Source: Cladopsammia gracilis (taxonomy: Eukaryota; Cnidaria; Anthozoa; Scleractinia; Dendrophylliidae). From it: DNA of 64,000 nt. Both the position numbers and the translations under genes were made by a program. Where the stretch lies: positions 132,501-196,500 of the forward strand of contig JAJGOT010000115.1 in NCBI GenBank assembly GCA_022457155.1. The letters are read 5' to 3'. The notes under the pieces are model-generated. The model saw only the letters and a list, made by a program, of their open reading frames with translations. It ran no database searches and had not been told where the DNA came from. Positions 47,801 through 59,800 of this stretch are shown here, piece after piece; the stretch's first letter is position 1; each line of letters opens with the position of its first letter.

Positions 47801-50800
47801 ATAAAAATAAAGGAAGTAAAATCCAAAATGGGAAAACATACATTTACTTAGGTTAATTGAAATAAATTTCAGGTCAAAATGTTGGTAAGCTATTTCAAGT
47901 AGGTATTTTCTTGTTTTAATTATATGAGTATAATGCAGAGGAAAGCAGCCTATATTACTATTGCACTTTGAAATCATCTTGAAGTTGCAACTGGTATTCA
48001 ATTCAGTAACCTACAAAAATTATATACAGTCATATACCTGTTTCCTTTTCCTCCGATATCTTCTCTGTTCGTTAAAAAAATCTTGAATGTGCTTAGAAAT
48101 TCCTTCCTTGTTGAATCCAACGGAAGGAACAGCACATTCCCCTTCAATTTTCTCTGCGAACTTGGCTAGCTCTACTTTTTTTTCGGGAGTGTTAAATTTT
48201 GGATATGTGTAGTTCCAATGATCAGTAGCAAGCTGTCCCACCAACTTGCGTCTGCAATGAAATATAGATGGCAGTACTCACAAATATGGCACTATGCAAT
48301 CCAGGAATTTACAGAAAAGATGGCACCACGCATTGCATTCTGGGTAAATTGACATGTCGGCCTCAAAGTTGATGTGTTTGTATGGGAATAATCACCAAAC
48401 AAAACAATTTATAAATAGTAAAGTTTAGATACTAGGCAAAAGATTGTATTCACCAAATTTGAGGGGAATGTAGCTGTGGTAAAAGGCGTTCAGTCACGTT
48501 TTTACTGTTGCAAGTTGGCAGGAAAAAATTGTAGACAAATGTATGGAAAATTTAAGCTTAAAACGTAACTGAAAAACAGAAAAATAACTATTAATTACAG
48601 GACATTGAAATGTTCAATCAGTGTTGTACTATACAAAACGTAAGACCTACTTTGCCAAGTAAACTCGTCTTATCTCTGGCGTGAAGGAAGACATGTCCGC
48701 CATCGTGGGTTTCAAAGCGGGCGGAGATTGCTTGGCAGCGTCTAGCTTCGGTTCGTTTGCTCCAAATTCTTTTCTAAAACGCACTGCTTTTCCATACGAC
48801 AAACCGAGTTTGGTAAAAATAGGTGCATCGGCGTCCCTAGAAGCGAGGTCTTTGATGGAATCGTTGTCATTTATTTCTTCCTCTGAAATTTAATAGGACG
48901 AAATTTATTTAAGCTTATCAAAAAGTTGAATGGCCATTTCGCGCCAAAAACATTTCGCTGTAAGTTTCTTACCTTCAAATGCCTTTCCAACACTTTCTCC
49001 GAAACACTCTTTGATTCGCGTTAAGATTTCCGTTGCACTTGAGCTCTTTTCAGCTTGCTCTCCCTTTTCTTCGACGCCAACTTCGAATCCGAACGACTCG
49101 TTCGCTGAATCAGCCATCTTTTTCTATTTGTCGAACAACAACGGGCGGGAACAGGCAGCAAAAGAGAAAGAATTTGGCGGGCTGGCGACGTTTATTCTTA
49201 CGCGCGCAAGGGGTCCCGGGAATGTGACCACGCGCATGTCAAAAAGGAACGGTCTCGTTCCCAGATTCCACGCGTCTAATAATTTTCAAGATGGAGGTAA
49301 GAAAAGTTCAATGCTGGAGTAGAAGTGAAATTGCAACTTGCAACTGTTCAGAAAAACCCTACCGCCACGTTGAAGCCTCTGATGTTCCTGTGGACAGTAT
49401 TCCTGGAGCTGCCTTTGTTTCAAAGAACTGCTTTATGGCTGACAGGGGATTTGGAGGGACTGTTTTTTCATCTGGGGATGCTGTAGTTGTTCAAGTTGAT
49501 GGGGAGGAGGTTGTTTCTAAGCTTGATTGTTTCCTGTCTTTGAGGGTAATTAATGACTTGGCCTCACCGAAATTGTTAGTTAAGCTTTTGTTTTACTCCA
49601 GCATTATTGATGATAATGAATTACCTGTGAAAGATTTTTGGAGTGGATTTAGCAAGGTCCACAGCAGAGAAATCCGTGATCCAGCTTTCCTTCAGATCAA
49701 TGGCATTTTAAGGAAAGTCATTCTTTACAAATCTGAAGATAATGTACTAACTGTTGCTGATTATCAGAGGCAAAGTCAGAGTCTTCCATTTTCAGTGATT
49801 GTTCCTGTTTACCCTGAAAATGGTGATATGTTAATGATCCAAGGAGAAGGTATCAATGACATTTGGTATGGCCATGTTCACAGCACAGACTATAAAAGGA
49901 AGACAGTCAATGTGTTCTTTTTTGTCGAGAGCAACAGGTCAAGAAATGTGTTTGTGAGAGAGGCCCAGGGAAGATATGCTAGAAATGTTGTTCCATGGGA
50001 ATCAGTAATTGGAATTGCAGAAGGGCAATGGGAAAGCTCCTCTCGTTGGAGAAAAGAAACTTAACTGGAAATTCAACTCAGAACTAGTACTGTCAGTAAA
50101 TATCAACGTGCACATCAGTACTGTACAAGAACTTAAAAACATATTACATGGTTTAATGTAACTCATTGTTTTATTTTTTTTAATTTGTTGTTGAAAATGA
50201 GAGAATTAATCATTACAGTTACACATAAATTATGTTCCCACTTATCTAGAATATTTACCCTGTTTTCAGTGGTAGTGCATGCACAATTCTAAGTCAGATT
50301 CAGTAATAATAGTCTGAAGGGGAATACAATTCTCAGAATAAAATTGAACAGGAGTATCATGGATAATTCTGGAGCCTCGATTAAAACGTTTGAAGACATT
50401 CTCAATTATGGAAAAGCAATGCTTTTAGAGTTTTTCACTGCTTTGGGAATAACATGGGGATTTATTCTCATGTTATTCACTGCTTTGGGAATGACATGGG
50501 GATATATTCCCATTTTATTCACTACTTTGGGAATAACATGGGGATATATTCCCATTTTATTCACTACGTTGGGAATAACATTGGGATATATTCCCATTTT
50601 ATTCACTACTTTGGGAATAACATTGGGATGTATTCCCATTTTATTCACTACTTTGAGAATAACATGGGGATATATTCCCATGTTATTCACTACTTTGGGA
50701 ATAACATGGGGATATATTCCCATGTTATTCACTACTTTGGGAATAACATGGGGATATATTCCCATGTTATTCACTACTTTGGGAATAACATGGGGATATA

Positions 50801-53800
50801 TTCCCATGTTATTCACTACTTTGGGAATAACATGGGGATATATTCCCATTTTATTCACTACTTTGGGAATAACATGGGGATATATTCCCATGTTATTCAC
50901 TACTTTGGGAATAACGTGGGGATATATTCCCATTTTATTCACTACTTTGGGAATAACATGGGGATATATTCCCATGTTATTCACTACTTTGGGAATAACA
51001 TGGGGATGCTTTCACAATAACTTCCCAATGTTGGGATACGAAAGTAAACCAAACATTTTTCCCATGGAAAACCCATTTATGGGATCTTGGGAGAAAACAA
51101 TTTCCCAGAATTATCCCAAATAAGGAATTTTATGTCCCAGCTTTTTCCCAATAATGGGAAAATTTCCCATTTAATTCCCAAATGGGAAATCAGAAAATTT
51201 TCCTGTGTAATGGGTACCCTTTCTTTAAAAAAAGTGTCAATTGTTTGTCATACCACAGGCTTACCACCCCCTGTCTGTGTGGTGGGCTGTGCATCTGTAA
51301 TGGCTGTACCGGTTGATAAAACTAGTCTCAGTTTAATAAAGCAAAATTTAGGGCTCTTAAAACTGATGAATTAATGAAATAGAAACTCTCAAAATAACTA
51401 CAATGACACTTAGGTTTAAGCCTTGTGCTTTTTCAATTCATTACGGAGCTTAAAAGTAACCATCGTTCTTTATTTACATGTACAAATGTATCACCACACA
51501 TAATGCTTTTGACATTAAAGAACCTAGCAGTTTACAGGACCAAGTCATAATATTTATGGACCTTAATAAGTGGCCTACCTTGCAATGAGCCTCTCATAGC
51601 TGAGTAGTTAGAGCAAATGAAATTTGGAAGGTCATTTAAGTTCGATTCCAGTTGAGGACTCAGATTTTTTCATTGTCCTTCTCTCATGACACTATGAACA
51701 GTACATTTTTTCTCATTTCATTACTGAACTTAAAAAAAAAAAAATACTATTATTTTACTTATTTGCAGCTGATACCAACACAAGTGAGATGTTAGTTACT
51801 ATGGGCAGTATTCAGTTAGAGGAGTTTTACCCTGCAGTCGCTGTATCAGCTCTAATGAGGATTGTTAGGGACCCTTCTCTCTCCAGTCATCACACTATGG
51901 TTATTCAGGTATAATTATAATGTCAAATCTTCTTGGAAGTGTGCATGTAAGTGTAGTTTCAATTTAGCACACATTGATCCATTGTTCCTTTTATGTGTTG
52001 TGTTATCTTGCATCCATGAACCTAGTATATGGCCTAGTTTGCCACAAGTCTCTCATAGCTCAGTGGTTAGAGCATCCGACCAGTGTGTGAACCTAGTATA
52101 TGGCCTAGTTTGCCATAAGTCTCTCATAGCTCAGTGGTTAGAGCATCCGACCAGTGTGTGAACCTAGTATATGGCCTAGTTTGCCATAAGTCTCTCATAG
52201 CTCAGTGGTTAGAGCATCCGACCAGTGTGTGAACCTAGTATATGGCCTAGTTTGCCACAAGTCTCTCATAGCTCAGTGGTTAGAGCATCCGACCAGTGTG
52301 TGAACCTAGTATATGGCCTAGTTTGCCACAAGTCTCTCATAGCTCAGTGGTTAGAGCATCCGACCAGTGTGTGAACCCAGTATATGGCCTAGTTTGCCAC
52401 AGGTCTCTCATAGCTCAGTGGTTAGAGCATCCGACCAGTGTGTGAACCTAGTATATGGCCTAGTTTGCCACAGGTCTCTCATAGCTCAGTGGTTTAGAGC
52501 ATCTGACCAGTGTGTGAACCTAGTATATGGCCTAGTTTGCCACAGGTCTCTCATAGCTCAGTGGTTAGAGCATCCGACCAGTGTGTGAACCTAGTATATG
52601 GCCTAGTTTGCCACAGGTCTCTCATAGCTCAGTGGTTTAGAGCATCCGACCAGTGTGTGAACCTAGTATATGGCCTAGTTTGCCACAAGTCTCTCATAGC
52701 TCAGTGGTTAGAGCATCCGACCAGTGTGTGAACCTAGTATATGGCCTAGTTTGCCACAAGTCTCTCATAGCTCAGTGGTTAGAGCATCCGACCAGTGTGT
52801 GAACCTAGTATATGGCCTAGTTTGCCACAAGTCTCTCATAGCTCAGTGGTTAGAGCATCTGAAAAGTGAGAGAAAGGCCATAGGTTTGATTTCTGTGTGG
52901 ACTCAGATTTTTGTCTTTGTCTTAATTTTTTGAAAAAGTATATCCCTGGACACACTTTAAGCCATGCTATAAAGTTTGCTTTAATGTTCGAAGTGTGTTG
53001 TGAGCATGTTATCACCTTAAGCATTGTTCAAAGTCAAATGCAGTACAGTCATACATGTATATTTCCTCATATGGTCTTTGCATTTAGTTAATGATACATA
53101 TGTAAAAAAAAGTGCAGAACCTCATAGTTTGTGGAAGGGAAGTTGGAACGTCACTCACTGGTAGGTTAGGCTAATACAGAATGTTATACATAACACTGTT
53201 GTTTTTTTTTATCTTCCTCTGCACAGGCTGTAACATTCATTTTCAAGAGTTTAGGGATGAAGTGTGTGACATATCTTGCTCAGGTACATCATCATTACAT
53301 TTTTGTAACTAAAATGTACAGGTGTAAAAATGCCTCAATAATTACAGTACCACCCTAAGAAACAGTGTCATGTTCTTGCAGGTTATCCTGTCGGTTACGT
53401 ACAGATGTACATGTATGTTCCCAGTAGGAAAATCTTTTGGGCCGAAGCCATAAATTTGTGGGCGGCACGGTGGTCTAGTGGTTAGCGCGTCGGACTTTCA
53501 ACCTGAAGGTTGGTGGTTCGAGCCTGGTCTCTGCCGTCGTGTTGTTTCCTTAGACAAGGAACTTTACTCCACACTGTCTCTCTCCACCCAGGTGTATAAA
53601 TGGGTACCGGCGACAAAATGCTGGGGGTAACCCTGCGATGTGCTATTATCCCATCCAGGGGGGAGTAGCAATATTCCTAGTTGCTTCATGCTAACAGAAA
53701 CCGGGTTAAGCTCCGGCCGTGTGGGCCATTTGTGGCTCGAGTGCGACTTTACCATAAATTTGCTTTCTGAATCAAGCAGATGATACAGTGTCCCAATTTG

Positions 53801-56800
53801 ATATTTACCATAAACAAAATACAGTCAAACCTGTATAAAGCAGACACCCTTGGGGAATGCTCTACTATCTGTTTAATACAGGGTGTCTGCTTTAGACAGC
53901 TGATCACAAAAGGTTAAAGGTAAAGATTAATGAATAGATTCCATTTGGCCGCAGTAGCCACGCAGCTCTTTAGAACCTCTAATTTCATTGGACCTGTATA
54001 CCACGCAGCTCTATTGTTGTTAGGTCTAGGGTCTATTGTTAGCCATTGTTGTGTTGTTTGTTCTATTGTTTTCTCAGCTAATCAGAGAAGACCTCGTAAG
54101 AGCTGCGTACCGCCCCTTTGGCCGTGGGTCTGTTTAGTTATAGATCACAGATGACGTCAAAATGTGGAAAGAACAAAAAAGTGGCACAGAGCCGCAGGCG
54201 AGTGTGTCACTGATGTTCGTACCACATTTTGACGTCTTCTGTGATCTATAACTGAACAGACACACGGCCAAATGAAATCTATTTGTTTTATACAATGAAC
54301 AGAATAATCTCGCAAACATTTTCAAAACTGTGCCCCATGTTGGACAAAACAAAGCAAACAATTTTTGTATGACGTCAGCCGTGCGTCTGTACTCTGATAG
54401 ATCATAGGCAACGTTAACGACCAATCACGTAACGCGTACATGTAGTATTCAGTTCATTGTATAATAAGAGATGCATAACGGAATCATATGCTGTGTTCAA
54501 TTCAGCACCAAAATTATGTTGTTTTGGCGGTCAGTGTGCCTTTAATGAAGGGTCTCCGCTTTGTTTACTCATGCATGCATTTGATTGTGTCTGTTATATC
54601 TTTCAGATCATGCCGTCATTTCTGAATGTAATCAGAACATGTGATTCCTCATTTAGAGAGGTAAGTGAATACATATAACTCCAAATTCACCGTCATGCCC
54701 GTTAGTTGAAACATGTAGTTGTGGTTTAATTTTTTTTGTGGTGTGAAAATTTTCAAACTGTTACTGGTTTTATTTTTTTTCCTTTGTTCTCTAGCGTTTC
54801 TAGTTTAGCATTTCTGATCTAACATTTCTAGTATTAATAGTGTTTTTAGTCTAGCATTCTGTAGCATTTCTAGTGTAATACTGTGGTCTATTGTTTCTAG
54901 TCTCTCCTTTCTAATTTAATATGAAAATTCTCCCTTTTCTATCGTAGTGTTGTTAATTGTACAACTTACACGTAGTATTCTTACTTACTTCATTACAGAG
55001 ATTGAAGGTTTTTTTTTAATAGTGAATAATACAACTTGAAATGATCAGTTTTTTGTTATTCAAACAACAATGTTATACTCCCACTAGTGTCAGCAAATTT
55101 CTTAAAGTTATAATTATAATATATTTGTTTCTTTGCAGTTTGTACTTCAACAACTCGGAGTATTGATATCCATTGTCAAGCAACATATAAGGAATTACCT
55201 GGTTGAAATCTTTGGTTTGATAAAGGTGTTGTTGTGTAATTCGTTTGAATGTGTCTTTTTTTGTGAACATTAATTTTTTTTGTTGCCTGTGCCGTTAGCC
55301 GTACAAGCTCTAAATTTATATACATGTACGTTGTGGTTCAAATTTTTCTTTGGATTATTATTTATTTTCAAACCAGTGTGATTTTTTTTCTAGCCTGTTC
55401 CAGGCGTTCCGATAGTGGAGAAAGCGCGAATAGTTACCCGCATTTTTTTCGCTCGCTTTTCTTCACGCCTTCACCAACTATTCGCACTTTCCCCAATATC
55501 TGAACGCCTGGAACAAGCTATGATTTTCCATTTGTCTCAGATTGTGATAATGAATGTCAGACAAAAGAAAATAAAAGATTAAACTTGTTTAAAAATTTTC
55601 AAACCAAAGAAAAGTTTGAACTGTAACATATGATCATATACAGGCGAGGAATACTTGACTTTTTTATTTACTGTATGAACTGATTTTGTTTGTGCACTTA
55701 TCTGTTAAAGCCATTCATCCTCATCATGGTTTTTGATGTCGTCATTTTCTTGGCTGTCTATCAAAGCTGGTTATATTACTTGAAGAATACTTCAGATCTA
55801 GTTAAAATTAATAACCCTTCAAATTTTAGGGTCTTGCGATGTTTAGGAAAGAAGATAGAAGATCGCAACATTTGGCCAACGATACAATTTCTCACGATAC
55901 AATACTTATCTCGATACAGCTGTCACGATACAATACACTTATAAAGTCCAATAGTCTTGAAATCAACGTGTTTATTCCTCCGTATTTGGAAACACAACAT
56001 TACAAGGGCTGTACCTTCTTGAATTTGAACAGAACAGCGTTTTACGATGCCATATGTTGTTGTTAGCGTTTTCTCATAAAGTAAATAAAAAAACTGTGTT
56101 ATGCTGGGACTGAAAAGCGAAAAGCAACCTTTATTGAAGCAAAAGTAAGTGTAAATGCGCTGTATTTGTATCGATATCCTGTTTCAATATCGATATTCGT
56201 ATCGTGAGAAATAATATCGCAATATAGTAATACATGGGTATCGTGTATCGTGAATTGTAAATAAGAGAACTGTAACAATGATTTATTATCACTGGTCATG
56301 TTGCCCATCATTCTTCTCACAGGAGTACTGGATTCTCAACAGTCCAATGCAGACAACAATAATTTTGTTAGTGGAACAAATAGTCACTGCTCTAGGAGGA
56401 GAATTCAAGGTAAACCAGTTGAAATGAATGTTGTTTGATCCAACTTACGATAGCACTCAACAGCTTACTTCGTAAATGCATACAGATTTATTGTAACGTT
56501 AATCTCAGGACCGCCTAAACGACATTTTTTTTTAATTTTACTTACTTTCAACCCACCACTGCATGCAATATAAATGTGCTCCCATTAACCCTTAACTCAC
56601 AAGAGTTGTTAATATTTTATCTTGGGTTTTGTAACCCAGACCCTGTTCACAAATGCCTGCATGTAATTTTAACTTTTCTGTTTGTAACAACATTGTAATT
56701 GATTAATTTGCGATGATGTTGAAATTAAACTTTGCTTTACTTTACTTTATTTTATAATAATCCCAAATTTCATTTCGTTAAATAATGAAAAACACATTGT

Positions 56801-59800
56801 ACAATGCAAAAGTACTTCCAAAGATGTTTCATTTGAATGGCCACACCCTAGAATTTTGTCGACAGACTCAAAAGTTACAACTAAACTACATGTCTCCAGA
56901 ACTGACTCTGGTAGTGAGAGAGTTAATATAATTTCAGCTGTACTATCTGGAAACTACGGATATTTTATTTATTTGTTTATTTATTTCATTGTCATTTTTA
57001 TGATTTAAATTATTTTTATATTCGAATCAACAAATTTTTAGAAACGGATTTTACTATAAAAGTTAACGCTAAAAAACAACGACGTTTCGACCGTTCAACG
57101 GTCATTTTCAAGTAGAGAAATAAAATTGTTAACATGCGCTTATATAATCAATTGTAAAAATGCTAATGAGATACTGACTAAAACTCTAAAATATTTACAT
57201 AGAAACAATATGAGAAAATTGCGGCAAGGATAATAAAAGAAACGCTAATACAAAATGGACAATATAAATCAGGTAAACACTTTTGCACGGATCGAATCAC
57301 TGTTTGTTCAGCTTCGGTTTAAGTTTACGAATGAAAAGCATTTCAAAAATCAAACAGTCTAGTTTACTCTGACATTTTTTAAAAATCTTGAAATTTCCTT
57401 CGATGGCCCCTGGATATTTTCCATGCTCGTCCTTTACGTGATTGCCGATTGTTGATCGCTTATGTTCCTCCACACTTTGATGTAGGTGCCGACTCGTGAA
57501 GCTGACATAGTCTGCTCACACAGACCACACTTGTAATAATAAACAACGTTTTGTTGATTAACAATTGGAGGTTTGTGTTCTTTCGGTTTGAATTGTCTTT
57601 TGATCTTCTGACTTGTGTAAACGGGCTGGATAACGGCATCAATCTTTAAGTTCATTCGTGAACTTAAACCGAAGCTGAACAAACAGTGACTCGATCCGTG
57701 CAAAAGTGTTTACCTGATTTATATTGTCCATTTTGTATTAGCGTTTCTTTTATTAGGGCCTGGTCGCACTACAGTCAAAAACAAAAATCCGCCCGTGCAA
57801 AAATCGAGGAAAACAAAAGAAATCGCTCCGGTGGGACACGCTTTTTGTGGAATGTTTTTGCTTTTATGTCATTTTGCACGGGCTAATTTTTGTTTTTAAC
57901 TGTAGTGCGACCAGGCCCTTATCCTTGCCGCAATATTCTCATATTGTTTCTATGTAAATATTTTAGAGTTTTTGTCAGTATCTCATTAGCATTTTTACAA
58001 TTGATTATACAGCTATTTCAATTAACGTCTTCGGATGAAAAAGGCGAAAAGCCAAGACCGCAAGGTAGTATGGGAAGCAATGCTATGTACCCTAACCCAT
58101 ACTACCTTGTGGTCTTGGCTTTAAGCTTTTATCCGACAACGTTAATTGAAATAGCTGTATAAGCGCATGTTAACAATTTTATTCCTCAACTTGAAAATGA
58201 CCGTTGAACGGTCGAAACGTCGTTGTTTTTAAGCGTTATTTTTATATTATTGTTTTTTTGTTTGTTGGAAAGCCTTTTTGGAAATGCCAGGGAAGTTTGT
58301 TTTCAGCTCGTGAATACGTTAAGCGTTGAACGAATTGTGATATTAATTTGGGTAAAAATTTCACTCAATCGCTCGATTGTTCGCTTGATCGGCTGTTAAC
58401 ATTGAATCAACGAAACTGCAAATACCGTGAACGATCTATTGCGTAACATTGGAACAATACAAACAGTGATAAGCAACAGACCACTGCAAGGACCGATCAA
58501 ACAATGTGAAAAGGCATTCTCTCGCAATGGCACTATGGTTTGCCAAACCAACATAAACAACAAACTTTGAGCCCTCATTATGTAATGGTCATCTGCCTTA
58601 CCCATGGGGGCGTCGTTGGAGGGAGGGTAGGGTGGGGAATAAGACGTAATGGGTGGGGGTCAATGGAGGAAAACGCGTAAGGAAAGGGAAGGGTCGGTGA
58701 ACATCGAGCCCACAATATTTAATGGTCATCTGCCTTACCCATTGGGGACTGCGTTAGATTAAGGAGAGGATGTGGAGTTCGACACATGAGCAGGAGTCGG
58801 GGAGGGTCTGAAGGTGTGCAGAATCTTTTATTTAGAGCCTTTGATTTATTGTGGTGTTGCTTTTGTTTGTTTTAGATCTACTTGCCTCAGATCATTCCTC
58901 AAATACTTAAAGTGTTCATGCATGATAACAGTCAACAAAGAAGTGTCACAACAAAGGTAAGCCGTTGTTTCTCTTTTTTTTTAACAAACACATTGCCTTG
59001 TGTAACAACACACGTCTTTAGGGGCAACTCATGGTTTTTAAACTTCATTTTGTCACTTTATTGATGATCTGTTCATTGTTTTATTTTCTTTCTAAGTTGT
59101 TTTTATGTTAGCCTTTGTGGTAATCCAAATTTTCCCTGTAATTGCAGCCATAAAAACTTCCATAGGGCCATTTTCTGGAGCAAACACGTTAACAAAAAGA
59201 AAATAATTATAATAATACTAATACGTTGTTTATTATTTCTGTTACCTTTCAGTTGTTAAATGCTCTTCAGATGTTTGGCTCCAGCCTGGATGATTACCTC
59301 CACCTCCTGGTCCCGCCTGTCGTGAAACTGTTTGACTCTTCTGATATCCCTATCACAGTCAGAAAGTGAGTCAGAGCTGCTTATTTAACCTGTTAATTCC
59401 TAAGAGTGCCAAAGATCAATATTCGAGAAAAATCCCCAATTTTATTTTGTAAAATTTTCAAAAACGAAATAATGGTACCATGCAAAAGTACTGCTGAAGA
59501 GGTTTCATTTAAATGGTCACACCATAGGATTTCGTCCACCGACTCAAAAGTTAGAACAAATGGTACCATGCAAAAGTACTGCTGAAGAGGTTTCATTTGA
59601 ATGGTCACACCATAGGATTTCTTCAACAGACTCAAAAGTTAGAACAAATGGTACCATACAAAAGTACTGCTGAAGAGGTTTCATTTGAATGGTCACACCA
59701 TAGGGTTTCATCAACAGACTCAAAAGTTAGAACAAATGGTACCATACAAAAGTACTGCTGAAGAGGTTTCATTTGAATGGTCACACCATAGGGTTTCATC

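Larger units (their letters stand above)
44760..51207. mobile_element. CACTA/EnSpm-like transposon carrying two genes
   Basis: 6,448 bp in the MTOR intron between exons 23 and 24. Ends CACAGGAAAATTTTC and GAAAATTTTCCTGTG are inverted, with TAA on both sides (44757-44759 and 51208-51210). CAC...GTG ends, a 3-bp duplication and long subterminal tandem repeats (44800-45400 and 50436-51020) are hallmarks of the CACTA superfamily. Inside, a multi-exon minus gene (45790-49117) and a single-exon plus gene (49291-50064) diverge from a shared 173-bp spacer. I found no DDE transposase, so the element is either non-autonomous or uses a protein I cannot recognise. Confidence 0.8.
57065..58238 (-). mobile_element. 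Penelope-like retroelement remnant with inverted ends
   Basis: The ends are inverted copies: ACGACGTTTCGACCGTTCAA near 57079 and TTGAACGGTCGAAACGTCGT near 58205. Both continue into facing terminal segments (TAACATGCGCTTAT / ATAAGCGCATGTTA). The middle encodes part of a GIY-YIG domain. Two later hairpin MITEs are inserted in the right arm. No reverse transcriptase remains. Confidence 0.7.

Noticed and set aside
50344..51123. 259-residue repetitive ORF (and two more frames)
   Set aside because: It arises only because a 42-bp satellite unit is stop-free in several frames on both strands. There is no codon or domain evidence.
52018..52930. CRISPR-like or tRNA-cluster interpretation of the 71-bp array
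   Set aside because: There are no unique spacers between repeats, the units are contiguous, and the sequence is a SINE head in an animal gene intron. The units lack a full tRNA fold.
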